In this document: positions 45,132 through 53,057 of the stretch, in pieces | Layout of the letters: every line of letters begins with the position of its first letter | How positions within the stretch are numbered: position 1 is the first letter of the stretch | Source: Enterococcus sp. 9E7_DIV0242 | Lineage (GTDB): Bacteria > Bacillota > Bacilli > Lactobacillales > Enterococcaceae | Length of the DNA stretch: 64,000 bases | Assembly: GCF_002140975.2 (NCBI RefSeq) | Contig: NZ_CP147247.1 | Location: 4,081,001 to 4,145,000, forward strand | Reading direction: 5' to 3' | The notes under the pieces: model-generated | Told to the model about the DNA's origin: nothing | The model's input: the letters and a program-made list of their open reading frames with translations, nothing else | Databases searched by the model: none | Program-made: the position numbers and the translations under genes

Positions 45132-45524
45132 TTGGAAATCAAACGTCAACAAGAACTAGTGGAAGGCTTTCACTATGACATGCGTAAACCAGATGCAGAA
45201 GTTGAGACACAACTACGTGTAGGATTTTCTCCAATCGAATCAAAAGATGAGAACTATCCTGCTGAAAATACAATTATTGCGTCACGCTTGGAGTTTCGTT
45301 TAGCTTTTGATGAGTATGTATTGTCAGGAGCAGTTAGCCAAGTATCGCATATTATTAATCGTAAAATTGCGAACCAACAAGATTTATCTCAAGAAGATGT
45401 AGATGAATTAGTTGCTCCATTGTTCGATATCGTGAAGCGCATGGCTTATGAGTTAACAGAAATTGCTTTAGATAAGCCGGGCATTCAATTAAACTTCCAG
45501 TCATCACAACCGGAAGAAGAGTAG
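45132..45524 (+). CDS. DUF1149 protein, SecB-like fold
   Basis: 130 aa. Start TTG 45132 with a near-perfect ribosome site AAGGAGGGTGAT. Family sequence: EIKRQQELVEGFHYDMRKP, then ASRLEFRLAFDEYVLSGAVS and ending in an acidic tail. DUF1149 is a Lactobacillales family predicted to adopt the SecB chaperone fold, so binding unfolded or exported proteins is plausible but unproven. It is a single-gene unit with its own promoter and terminator. Confidence 0.88.
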   Translation: MEIKRQQELVEGFHYDMRKPDAEVETQLRVGFSPIESKDENYPAENTIIASRLEFRLAFDEYVLSGAVSQVSHIINRKIANQQDLSQEDVDELVAPLFDIVKRMAYELTEIALDKPGIQLNFQSSQPEEE

Positions 45525-45530
45525 TAAATA

Positions 45531-45571
45531 AAAACTAGCGATAGCTTTAGGCTATCGCTAGTTTTGTTTTT
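45531..45571 (+). terminator. Terminator after the DUF1149 gene
   Basis: Perfect 15-bp stem (AAAACTAGCGATAGC at 45531-45545, GCTATCGCTAGTTTT at 45551-45565), then GTTTTT. Confidence 0.92.
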
Positions 45572-45641
45572 GTATCAGGCAATAAGCAAAAAAATCGCTT
45601 TTCTTCCTTTTAATAAGTTAAAATATATCTATCACTGAATG

Positions 45642-45712
45642 TTTAATTCAGGGTAGCTGCTGAAGAGTGGCTACCGGGAACCTTTACTTCCTTTGGTGGA
45701 CTTGTCATTAAA
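45642..45712 (+). ncRNA. Structured 5' leader of tcyP, unknown class
   Basis: Outer pairing TTTAAT (45642-45647) with ATTAAA (45707-45712) encloses a stem GGTAGC (45652-45657) / GCTACC (45670-45675) and a second small hairpin ACC/GGT. It lies 25 bases before the cystine carrier start, next to the ribosome site. It does not match a SAM riboswitch, SMK box or T-box that I can recall. It may be a cis-regulatory RNA or a simple stabilising leader. Confidence 0.4.
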
Positions 45713-45736
45713 ATAAATGAACACAGGAGGAAAAAA

Positions 45737-47125
45737 ATGACAACACTCATCACAGTTTTAGTGGTTCTTGCATTTCTTGGCGTAGTTTATGCCTTTTATC
45801 GGATGCAGGCAAAACACTTGAAATTCTCAACACGGGTATTTGCGGCGTTAGGTGTAGGTATCGTATTGGGCGCAATCATTCAAATCGCTTTTGGTACACA
45901 GAGCGATATTACTACTCAAGCAATGGAATGGATCGGAATCGTTGGTAATGGTTATGTAGCGTTATTGCAAATGTTGATCATGCCATTGGTATTTGTTTCT
46001 ATCGTAGGAGCATTTACAAAAATGAAAGAGTCCAATAAGCTGGGAAAAATCAGCTTTAATGTTTTGGCTACTTTATTAGGAACGACAGCAGTAGCGGCAT
46101 TGATTGGATATGGCAGTACTATTTTATTTGGATTACAAGGGGCGCAGTTTACAGAAGGTACAGCAGAAACAGCACGTATCGCTGAGCTGGCAACGAGACA
46201 GGAAACGATTGAAAATCTGTCTATTCCACAGCAAATCCTGTCATTTATCCCGAAAAATGTTTTTGCAGATCTTGCCGGCACGCGAGCAACAAGTACGATT
46301 GGGGTCGTTATCTTTGCGGCTTTCGTAGGTATCGCGTATCTTGGCGTAAAGAAAAAAGCGCCAAAAGAAGCGGAATTTTTTGCTAATTTGATTGATAGTT
46401 TGTACAAAATCGTTATGAGAATCGTTACATTAGTTCTACGTTTAACACCTTATGGGGTCTTGGCGTTGATGACAAGTGTCGTAGCGACAAGTGATTTTGA
46501 AGCAATTTTGAACTTAGGTAAATTTGTAGTGGCATCCTATGCGGCGTTGATTGTTGTTTTGTTGCTCCATTTGGCTATTCTAGCAGCAATAAAGGTTAAC
46601 CCGTTGAACTACTTGAAAAAAGCATTCCCGGTATTGAGCTTTGCTTTTACTTCAAGATCAAGTGCAGGAGCACTACCTTTAAATATTGAAACTCAAACAA
46701 AAGCGCTGGGTGTCGATGAAACAACAGCGAATTTTGCGGCAAGCTTTGGCTTGTCCATTGGTCAGAACGGCTGTGCGGGAGTTTATCCTGCGATGCTTGC
46801 AACAATTGTAGCGCCAACGGTAGGAATTGATGTATTCAGCTTAGAATTCGTCTTGATGTTGATCGCCATCGTAACAATCAGCTCCTTCGGTGTTGCCGGA
46901 GTTGGTGGTGGTGCGACCTTTGCTTCATTGATCGTTCTTGGCGCAATGAACTTGCCAGTAGCAATTGTTGGTTTGGTTATTTCTGTAGAGCCATTGATCG
47001 ACATGGCAAGAACAGCAGTAAACGTGAGTGACAGCATGGTAGCAGGTATGGTTGCCAGCTCTCGAATCGATCAATTGGATCGCTCTGTCATTACAGATGA
47101 TGAATTAGTTGTAGAAGCAAAATAG
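45737..47125 (+). CDS. tcyP: L-cystine:cation symporter TcyP
   Basis: Dicarboxylate/amino-acid:cation symporter family (462 aa, about nine helices plus two re-entrant loops). FTSRSSAGALPLNIE is the serine-rich hairpin 1, and SIGQNGCAGVYPAMLATIVA and GVAGVGGGATFASLIVLG are the TcyP-type transport core. TcyP subgroup members import cystine as a sulfur source. The ATG follows AGGAGG. Its convergent terminator is split by an insertion sequence (see 47132-48894). Confidence 0.88.
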   Translation: MTTLITVLVVLAFLGVVYAFYRMQAKHLKFSTRVFAALGVGIVLGAIIQIAFGTQSDITTQAMEWIGIVGNGYVALLQMLIMPLVFVSIVGAFTKMKESNKLGKISFNVLATLLGTTAVAALIGYGSTILFGLQGAQFTEGTAETARIAELATRQETIENLSIPQQILSFIPKNVFADLAGTRATSTIGVVIFAAFVGIAYLGVKKKAPKEAEFFANLIDSLYKIVMRIVTLVLRLTPYGVLALMTSVVATSDFEAILNLGKFVVASYAALIVVLLLHLAILAAIKVNPLNYLKKAFPVLSFAFTSRSSAGALPLNIETQTKALGVDETTANFAASFGLSIGQNGCAGVYPAMLATIVAPTVGIDVFSLEFVLMLIAIVTISSFGVAGVGGGATFASLIVLGAMNLPVAIVGLVISVEPLIDMARTAVNVSDSMVAGMVASSRIDQLDRSVITDDELVVEAK

Positions 47126-47147
47126 AGAAATAAAAAGACATGGATCG

Positions 47148-47155
47148 GAGAAAAC
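47148..47155 (+). repeat. Target-site duplication, left copy
   Basis: GAGAAAAC directly before the left inverted repeat; identical to 48862-48869 after the right end. Eight bases is the usual ISL3-family duplication. Confidence 0.92.
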
Positions 47156-48861
47156 GGTTCTATGTCAATTTGTGTTGGTAGGACAAAAAACTGAATAAAA
47201 TCGTAGAACTTGGAATAAAAATCAGAGACATTCTGGTTTTGTTTCAAGTTCTTTTTTAGAAATAGGAGGACTTCTGCCAATTATCTGGGCAGCTGGCCGG
47301 AAGCGACTTGGCAAAAAGCGCCAATTCCATTCCTAAATCGAGTCAAAGTAGCTGTACATGTACTTGGATAACAGCTACTAATTCCCGATTTACCTTTATA
47401 GCTGCAGAGATATTGGTTGTGAGCCTCCTTTTAATCTTGAGAAAAAACAAGACCTTGAACAATGTAAATACGTGAACGAAAATGATAGAAATTGCGGTAG
47501 CCATAAGCCACTCGTTTGATTACCTTAATCTTGTTGTTCAACCCTTCTGTAATGCCATTAGAAAAAGAAAAACTGAAAGCATTGGTAATTCCTTGTCTGT
47601 GCTTCTTGAAGAATCTCAATTTCTTTTTGAACCAGAAAGGCAGTCGGGGATCTAGTGTATCAAGTTCTTCAAAGAAACGCTTGGCGTCTCGATGAGTAAA
47701 GGCATATTTGAGAAATTGAACAGTATCGTAAGCAATGCGCAAGGTTGAATCATAGCTGAGTAATTCATCGACAATATCTGTTTGAGTTAATGGACGTTTG
47801 AACAGTGAATGATAGGGACGATGTTGACTATCAAGTTCAGAGGAATCTTTTAAGAGTAACTTCCAATACCGTTTGAGTCGACGATATTGCTTCTGTTCTA
47901 GCGGTGAGGAATGCCGAAAGGCATTCATTGTCTTTATCCGCAGTTGATTTAACGCTCGATTCATCTGTTGGACAATGTGGAATCGGTCAGTGACGAGTTG
48001 GGCATTTGGAAACACAGACTTGAGTAATTGATCATAGCTCGCATTCATGTCCATGACCAGGTACTTTACGTTTTCTCGAGCTTCTTTTGTGTAACGCATA
48101 AAGTGTCGGGTTAAGTGTGTTAACCGTCGGTCTTCAAGGACTTCAAGAATCTTGTTGGTTTCTCCATTAACACAAATAAAACTCATGGCTCCTTCACAAG
48201 ATTTCATTGATTTGAATTCATCAATACATAAAATTTTTGGAAGAAATCGCCAGTTTGGAGAATAAGAAGTAGCTAGCTCTTCCATTAAGCGAAGAACCGT
48301 CACGTCTGAAACGAAATGTTTTTGGGCAATCTCTTTCCTAGAAACATTTTTCTTTAAATCAAGCATGATTTGGAGACAGAGCTGCTTCGATAAATGATGA
48401 TGCTCTTCAACTAACTCTGTTTGAGCGTGAAAAGTAGCGTGACACTCATGACAACGAAAGCGTGAACGTTTCAGCTCCAATAATGTCAAGCGACCATTAA
48501 AAACAGGTAATTGAGTATATGTCCGATGGTAACCGTTTTTGATGATCTGTCCTTGATTTTTAATGCCACAGTTTCTACAATGTGTAGGTATATACGTAAG
48601 TGTTGCTTTGATGACCTGAGCCTTAACACCTTTTGAATGACTGTATTCAAGCCAATCCTCTCCAAAGGAGAGATGTTTATCTGTTAGTCCAAGCAATAAT
48701 CTGGTATTCTTATCCATAGAGGAACAACCTTTCTGATGATTTGTGGTTTTTGTCGATTTCATTTTATCAGTTTGTTGTTCCTTTTTTGTGTTTGAACACT
48801 CAAAAAAGTGCTGGTGGTTTTTCCTTTAGGAATTTCCACCAACACAAAATATTATAGAACC
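47156..48861 (-). mobile_element. ISL3-family insertion sequence, complete
   Basis: 1706 bp element bounded by imperfect 24-bp terminal inverted repeats. The left end starts GGTTCTATGTCAATTTGTGT; the right end, read inward, starts GGTTCTATAATATTTTGTGT; 20 of 24 bases agree. Exact 8-bp duplications flank it, so insertion is recent and the copy looks intact. It carries one transposase gene reading leftward. The 275 bases between the left end and the transposase stop contain no other gene. Confidence 0.93.
47431..48717 (-). CDS. ISL3-family transposase
   Basis: 428 aa from ATG 48717-48715 (preceded by AAAGG); an in-frame ATG at 48762 lacks a binding site. N-terminal zinc-finger region with HCRNCGIKNQGQII and FRCHECHATFH, helix-turn-helix segment, then the DDE domain: first Asp in ILCIDEFKSMK, second in YLVMDMNASYDQL, and the late Glu in NGITEGLNNKIKVIKR. 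It appears full length and active. Confidence 0.93.
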   Translation of the reverse strand: MDKNTRLLLGLTDKHLSFGEDWLEYSHSKGVKAQVIKATLTYIPTHCRNCGIKNQGQIIKNGYHRTYTQLPVFNGRLTLLELKRSRFRCHECHATFHAQTELVEEHHHLSKQLCLQIMLDLKKNVSRKEIAQKHFVSDVTVLRLMEELATSYSPNWRFLPKILCIDEFKSMKSCEGAMSFICVNGETNKILEVLEDRRLTHLTRHFMRYTKEARENVKYLVMDMNASYDQLLKSVFPNAQLVTDRFHIVQQMNRALNQLRIKTMNAFRHSSPLEQKQYRRLKRYWKLLLKDSSELDSQHRPYHSLFKRPLTQTDIVDELLSYDSTLRIAYDTVQFLKYAFTHRDAKRFFEELDTLDPRLPFWFKKKLRFFKKHRQGITNAFSFSFSNGITEGLNNKIKVIKRVAYGYRNFYHFRSRIYIVQGLVFSQD

Positions 48862-48869
48862 GAGAAAAC
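48862..48869 (+). repeat. Target-site duplication, right copy
   Basis: GAGAAAAC directly after the right inverted repeat (ATAGAACC); the pair of 47148-47155. Confidence 0.92.
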
Positions 48870-48902
48870 AGGACTCCGATCCATGTCTTTTTTTGTTTGA
48901 AG

Positions 48903-49238
48903 CTAGCTGACTTCTTTATTTTTAACCAGTTCTTGATAAGAGGTGCCCCAGTCTAACATGACATCCAGAATTGGCTTAAGGCTATAGCCAACTTCCGTCA
49001 GGGTATATTCTACTCGTGGTGGTACCTCAGCGAAAACTTCTCGCACCAACAAACCATCCGCTTCCATTGTACGTAGATTACTAGTCAGAACTTTTTTTGA
49101 AATCGCGCCAATGGAACGATGAAGCTCGCCAAATCGCATAGTCCCATCCATCAAGTCACGAAGAATCAAGACTTTCCAACGGTCACTAATCAACATCAAG
49201 GTTGTTTCGACCGGACATTTTGGTAAGGGTTTATTCAT
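48903..49238 (-). CDS. HxlR-family regulator
   Basis: 111-aa winged-helix regulator: CPVETTLMLISDRWKVLILR with the conserved first cysteine, then LHRSIGAISKKVLTSNLRTM and the wing PPRVEYTLTEVGYSL. HxlR members often sense electrophiles or quinones through this cysteine. It diverges from an NAD(P)H-binding oxidoreductase gene at 49387, its probable target; two copies of a 13-base repeat lie between them. Confidence 0.92.
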   Translation of the reverse strand: MNKPLPKCPVETTLMLISDRWKVLILRDLMDGTMRFGELHRSIGAISKKVLTSNLRTMEADGLLVREVFAEVPPRVEYTLTEVGYSLKPILDVMLDWGTSYQELVKNKEVS

Positions 49239-49261
49239 TTTTCTTACTCCTTTTTCTTTCT

Positions 49262-49321
49262 ATAGTTACTTATGGGTACCTAGGTAACAAAAATGTGCTT
49301 ACTTTACAATAGTTACTTATG
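49262..49321. promoter_or_regulatory. Direct repeats in the HxlR divergent promoter
   Basis: ATAGTTACTTATG occurs at 49262-49274 and again at 49309-49321, 47 bases apart, and GTAAC in inverted orientation lies between (TAGGTAAC). These are likely HxlR binding sites covering both promoters. Confidence 0.6.
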
Positions 49322-49386
49322 AAGCTATTATAAGTTTATCGACCTATTAAAACAAGTAGGAATACAAATTATTGGAGGAATGGAAG

Positions 49387-50016
49387 ATGAAAATTGCCGT
49401 AGTAGCAGCAAATGGTAAAGCAGGAAAACAGATTGTTGAGGAAGCTGTCGCACGTGGACATGAGGTGACTGCTGTTGTCCGTGGAGAAAACAAAACCAAG
49501 GCACAGTATCAGTTGATCAAAGATTTGTATGATTTGACTACAGAAGATTTGAACGATTTTGATGTAGTTGTTGATGCGTTTGGCATATTTGATCCGGAGA
49601 AAATGGAAGAGCATCAAACATCATTGAAGCATCTTGCTGATATTCTTAGCAATACCGCCACACGCTTATTGGTAGTCGGCGGAGCAGGCAGCTTGTATGT
49701 TGATCCTGAGCATACAGTTGAATTGATGAATACGCCTGATTTTCCAGAAGCATTCAAACCATTGGCTTCAAACATGGGTAAAGCGTTAGCAGCATTGAAA
49801 AACCGTAATGATGTGAACTGGACATATATCAGCCCAGCGGCAGATTTTCAAGCGGATGGAGAAAAGACAGGGAAGTATTCAGTAGCAGGAGAAGAGCTGA
49901 CTTTGAATAGTAATGGTGAAAGTGTCATCAGCTACGCAGATTATGCAGTAGCGATGGTTGATGAGATTGAAAATGGAAAGCATATCAAGGAACGGATTTC
50001 AGTTGTGAAGGCTTAA
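49387..50016 (+). CDS. NAD(P)H-binding oxidoreductase (atypical SDR, NmrA-like)
   Basis: 209 aa. Nucleotide-binding N-terminus KIAVVAANGKAGKQIVEEAV, then VDAFGIFDPE, LLVVGGAGSLYVDPEH and the substrate-region WTYISPAADFQ. Atypical SDRs of this kind use NAD(P)H to reduce quinones, flavins or aldehydes or act as sensors. ATG 49387 is set by GGAGG about 9 bases before it. Divergence from the HxlR gene suggests induction by electrophilic stress. Confidence 0.88.
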   Translation: MKIAVVAANGKAGKQIVEEAVARGHEVTAVVRGENKTKAQYQLIKDLYDLTTEDLNDFDVVVDAFGIFDPEKMEEHQTSLKHLADILSNTATRLLVVGGAGSLYVDPEHTVELMNTPDFPEAFKPLASNMGKALAALKNRNDVNWTYISPAADFQADGEKTGKYSVAGEELTLNSNGESVISYADYAVAMVDEIENGKHIKERISVVKA

Positions 50017-50051
50017 ATAAAACCGTTTTTGGATTTAAACATATAAAAAGG

Positions 50052-50110
50052 CTTGTACCGGCTATCTATGAGGGAATTATTCATATATAGTCGGTACAAG
50101 TTATTTTTTC
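50052..50110 (+). terminator. Terminator after the NAD(P)H-binding gene
   Basis: Stem CTTGTACCG (50052-50060) with CGGTACAAG (50092-50100), an inner CTAT/ATAG pairing and TTATTTTTTC. Confidence 0.82.
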
Positions 50111-50127
50111 TTATGAAAGAAAATCGA

Positions 50128-50610
50128 TTAGACACCAGCAACTGCGAGCGCTTGAAGGTCTATCATCGTGCTTTCAAAGTTTTCCTTATGCCAATTTTTA
50201 TAGGCAGCTCCCGAAGTGCTTGCTTCATATCCAATAATACCACTTGAACGAAAATCGCTAAGCTCCTTTTGTTGGATATTCAGTTGAATCGTTTGTTCTT
50301 CTGTATCTATTGAAACGAGTGTATTGAAGCCGCTATCCTCAACAGATAGCTTTTGAATATGCTCATTTTTTATTGTCAGCAAGCCATTTTCCCGTACATC
50401 CTCTTTTTTCAAGTTTAGGTTCCATGTAGAAACAGGAATAAAAGCAACTTCCTGTTGACAAAGTTGAAGAATAAAGTATTCTCCAACAAAAAAATCAGCA
50501 ACTCGGGCACTCAAATTTTTTGGTGCATATTTTACAACGATTGCTCGATTTTTGATAGGTTCCAAACCTAACTCGACCATGAAATCGTAGATATCTTTTT
50601 CTTTTGCCAT
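50128..50610 (-). CDS. Hypothetical cytosolic protein
   Basis: 160 aa, beginning AKEKDIYDFMVELGLEPIKN from ATG 50610-50608, preceded on its strand by AAAGAGGTGC. Mostly beta-strand pattern in the middle (AFIPVSTWNLNLKKED, KLSVEDSGFNTLVSIDTEEQ), possibly a PH-like fold, with no catalytic motif, signal or membrane helix. I do not recognise the family. Convergent with the NAD(P)H-binding gene. Confidence 0.7.
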   Translation of the reverse strand: MAKEKDIYDFMVELGLEPIKNRAIVVKYAPKNLSARVADFFVGEYFILQLCQQEVAFIPVSTWNLNLKKEDVRENGLLTIKNEHIQKLSVEDSGFNTLVSIDTEEQTIQLNIQQKELSDFRSSGIIGYEASTSGAAYKNWHKENFESTMIDLQALAVAGV

Positions 50611-50781
50611 AAGGCACCTCTTTCTCTTCCTTTTTTTATACTGATCAGCTTATAAAAAATATAGCATGTAAAAAAGCGATTTCTTTCTTTTTAATACTAT
50701 TATTTCGTAAGCACCGAATTTTTCAAATAATCAGAGGAATTATAGTGTAAGATGAAACTATAGTTTTTTTGGAGGTATGGG

Positions 50782-51693
50782 ATGAAAGAGAAAACGGGGG
50801 TCCGATTTAAGTATTATCGCGAAAAAAAAGGAATGACCATTAAAGAAACAGCAACTGGCATAGTATCACCGCAATTTTTGAGAAAATTTGAAAAAGGGGA
50901 TAGTGATATCAGCTTTACGAATCTATTGCTTCTTTTGGAAAGAATACAGGTAACAATGAAAGAATTTATCCACGAAGAAGAACGGTTCGTTTTAGAAAAT
51001 TACATAAAGGATTTTGAACGAGAAGTAGATGCTGCTTTGAGAAAAAGTGATTCTATCCAACTCAAAAAGATAATCACCAAAACAACTGATTTATATCGTG
51101 AAACTGGAAACCAACACTACCATTTATTAAGTATCGCTGCAGAGTGCTATTATAAATTGATATTTCAACCATATTCGGTAGATCATTTTGATTTGACACC
51201 GGTTACTGCTTATTTAAGTCGAGTGGAGGAGTGGGGGTATTTTGAACTTTTTCTTATTTCCTATACAGCTTGTCGCTCCTTGACCATAGATGAGCTTTAC
51301 TATAGGTGTAAAAGGTTTTTAGATGCAGGCTATGAAGAGAGTGTGAATTACCACTCGATTTGCGATTTTATTATTCATGCGGCTTACGAGCTATGCCGGA
51401 AAGGTGCGCTTGAATCAGGTGAAAAAATCATTGAACGTTATTTAAGTGATATTGATGCAAACAGAGATACTCATTTCATCCACTATGATTTATTTGCAAA
51501 ATATGTAAAAGGAATCATTTTAATAAAAAAAGGTGATGCGACCGGTATCAAGCAATGTCAGACAATCATTGATATTTTTGCCAATGTATTAGGCTATGAA
51601 AATTATGCAAACCGACTGCACATTAGCTTAGAAATGATCAAGGATAATGAAATCATGAAAGAGGATCATAAACCACATGAACTGAAAACATAA
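50782..51693 (+). CDS. Rgg/GadR/MutR-family regulator
   Basis: 303 aa. N-terminal XRE-type helix-turn-helix (GVRFKYYREKKGMTIKETAT, then SPQFLRKFEKGDSDISF) followed by a long all-helical repeat domain that in Rgg proteins binds short peptide pheromones. The ATG follows TTTGGAGGTATGGG. I see no convincing short peptide gene next to it. It is followed at 26 bp by a MerR-family gene, probably co-transcribed. Its signal and targets are unknown. Confidence 0.87.
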   Translation: MKEKTGVRFKYYREKKGMTIKETATGIVSPQFLRKFEKGDSDISFTNLLLLLERIQVTMKEFIHEEERFVLENYIKDFEREVDAALRKSDSIQLKKIITKTTDLYRETGNQHYHLLSIAAECYYKLIFQPYSVDHFDLTPVTAYLSRVEEWGYFELFLISYTACRSLTIDELYYRCKRFLDAGYEESVNYHSICDFIIHAAYELCRKGALESGEKIIERYLSDIDANRDTHFIHYDLFAKYVKGIILIKKGDATGIKQCQTIIDIFANVLGYENYANRLHISLEMIKDNEIMKEDHKPHELKT

Positions 51694-51719
51694 TCTTGGG
51701 TAATAGGAGAGGAACAGCT

Positions 51720-52091
51720 ATGGCAGATACGATCGGTGTATTTTCTAAAAAAGTAAGTCTATCAATCGACACCTTACGTTATTACGAGAAAGAAGGCTTG
51801 ATTATTCCAAAACGTAATGCTATCAATCGTAGAGTGTATGATGAAAACGATGTGGCTTGGATAGAATTTATTAAACGCTTAAAACAGATTGGGATGCCAA
51901 TCAAAAAGATTCAGGAGTACGCTGCATTACGGTATCAAGGAGATAAAACAGTCGCGGATAGACTTGAGTTGCTCAACGATCAGTATGAGCTTCTTATGCG
52001 CCGAAGAGAAGAGCTTGATCAGAATATGGATTTTTTGATGGGGAAGATGACAATTTATAAAAAGATGCTTGAACCAGAAAATAAACGCTGA
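51720..52091 (+). CDS. MerR-family regulator of the adjacent SDR gene
   Basis: 123 aa. MerR helix-turn-helix (TIGVFSKKVSLSIDTLRYYE, KRNAINRRVYDENDVAWIE) and a C-terminal coiled coil; no cysteine metal site. ATG 51720 follows GGAGAGG. The next gene has a 19-base-spaced promoter with a MerR-type dyad in the spacer, so this protein probably activates the SDR gene, as AdhR-like regulators do in response to aldehydes. Confidence 0.9.
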   Translation: MADTIGVFSKKVSLSIDTLRYYEKEGLIIPKRNAINRRVYDENDVAWIEFIKRLKQIGMPIKKIQEYAALRYQGDKTVADRLELLNDQYELLMRRREELDQNMDFLMGKMTIYKKMLEPENKR

Positions 52092-52119
52092 TTCCAATAA
52101 TAATGGAATCAGTTTTTTT
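52088..52119 (+). terminator. Terminator after the MerR gene
   Basis: Stem CTGATTCCA (52088-52096) with TGGAATCAG (52104-52112), then TTTTTTT. The left arm starts inside the stop region. Confidence 0.88.
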
Positions 52120-52120
52120 A

Positions 52121-52151
52121 TTGACATAGAGTACACTCCAGCATGTAAAGT
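52121..52151 (+). promoter_or_regulatory. MerR-type promoter with long spacer
   Basis: TTGACA (52121-52126), a 19-base spacer and TAAAGT (52146-52151). The spacer carries TAGAGTACACTCCA, a dyad of the kind bound by MerR-family activators (TAGAGT..ACTCTA). Long spacers are the hallmark of this regulation. Confidence 0.75.
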
Positions 52152-52179
52152 AGGAATACAACAGTGAGGAGGAATAACA

Positions 52180-52959
52180 ATGAAAAAATATGTAGCGATT
52201 ACTGGCGCCAGCTCAGGGATTGGCTGGGCAGCTGCTGAAAAATTTGCAGAGCAAGGAAAACATTTGATTGTGATTGCGCGAAGGGAAGAAAGGTTACACC
52301 GTTTGAAGACAAAGCTTCTTGAAAAATATCCAAAGCTTGAGGTTATTATAAAAGTTGCAGATTTGACAGATAGTGAAAAAGTAGAAAAGTTGTTTGAGGA
52401 ATTGGATAGCTACTTTATTGAAGTGTGGGTAAACAATGCCGGGTTTGGTCATTATGGTGCTGTTCAGGAGCAAGAAGTAGCAAAAACAAAACAGCTGTTG
52501 TCACTAAATGTTGAAGCATTAACGCTTTTCTCCATCTTATATGTAAAAAAATATCAGCAGAAGGAAGGAACCCAACTGATTAATGTTTCGTCAGCTGGCG
52601 GTTATACGATGGTTCCAACAGCAGTGACTTACTGTGCCAGCAAATTCTACGTCAGTGCATTTACAGAAGCTTTAGCGTTGGAACTGCAAGCTGCTCATTC
52701 GCCTCTACAAGCAAAAGTATTCGCTCCGGCAGCAACAAAAACTGCCTTTGGGCGAACGGCAAACGACCGAGAGACATATGATTATGATGAAGCATTCGGA
52801 ACGTATCATTCCAGTGAAGAAGCCGCAGAATTCTTGTTGGCACTTTATCATAGTGACCAAACAGTTGGAATCGTTGATCGAGAAAGCTTTTCGTTCAAAT
52901 TAATGAACCATCGATTTGCGTATGCAGGAGCTTCTTCGACCAATCAAGCATTAGATTGA
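52180..52959 (+). CDS. Short-chain dehydrogenase/reductase
   Basis: 259 aa classical SDR: cofactor loop TGASSGIGWAAAEKFAEQGK with arginines after strand 2 (IARREER), favouring NADPH; NNAGFGHYG; catalytic Ser in NVSSAGGY and YxxxK in YCASKFYVSAF. The ATG follows GAGGAGGAATAAC. Expression probably depends on the upstream MerR protein. Substrate unknown; an aldehyde or ketone reductase role fits the regulation. Confidence 0.92.
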   Translation: MKKYVAITGASSGIGWAAAEKFAEQGKHLIVIARREERLHRLKTKLLEKYPKLEVIIKVADLTDSEKVEKLFEELDSYFIEVWVNNAGFGHYGAVQEQEVAKTKQLLSLNVEALTLFSILYVKKYQQKEGTQLINVSSAGGYTMVPTAVTYCASKFYVSAFTEALALELQAAHSPLQAKVFAPAATKTAFGRTANDRETYDYDEAFGTYHSSEEAAEFLLALYHSDQTVGIVDRESFSFKLMNHRFAYAGASSTNQALD

Positions 52960-53012
52960 ATGAAAAGGAATACCTAAGCAACCAGTATTTGTGAGAAAAA
53001 AGTACTAAAAAG

Positions 53013-53040
53013 CAGGCATGGTGACTTTGTTCCATGCCTG
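53013..53040 (-). terminator. Terminator between convergent SDR and HEAT-repeat genes
   Basis: Stem CAGGCATGG (53013-53021) with CCATGCCTG (53032-53040). The T-rich exit is on the minus strand. Confidence 0.75.
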
Positions 53041-53057
53041 TTACTATAACTATTTAT

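Larger units (their letters stand above)
47132..48894. terminator. Bidirectional terminator split by the insertion sequence
   Basis: The arms GACATGGATCGGAG (47137-47150) and CTCCGATCCATGTC (48874-48887) are perfect 14-bp complements, flanked outside by A5 and T7. Removing the IS and one target copy restores a hairpin with a 9-base loop, eight or so bases from the stops of tcyP and the HxlR gene. In its present state the arms are 1.7 kb apart, so tcyP and HxlR-gene transcription probably run into the element. Confidence 0.85.

Noticed and set aside
50611..50781. Short hydrophobic peptide pheromone gene beside the Rgg regulator
   Set aside because: No small frame with a ribosome site and hydrophobic C-terminus could be found on either strand.
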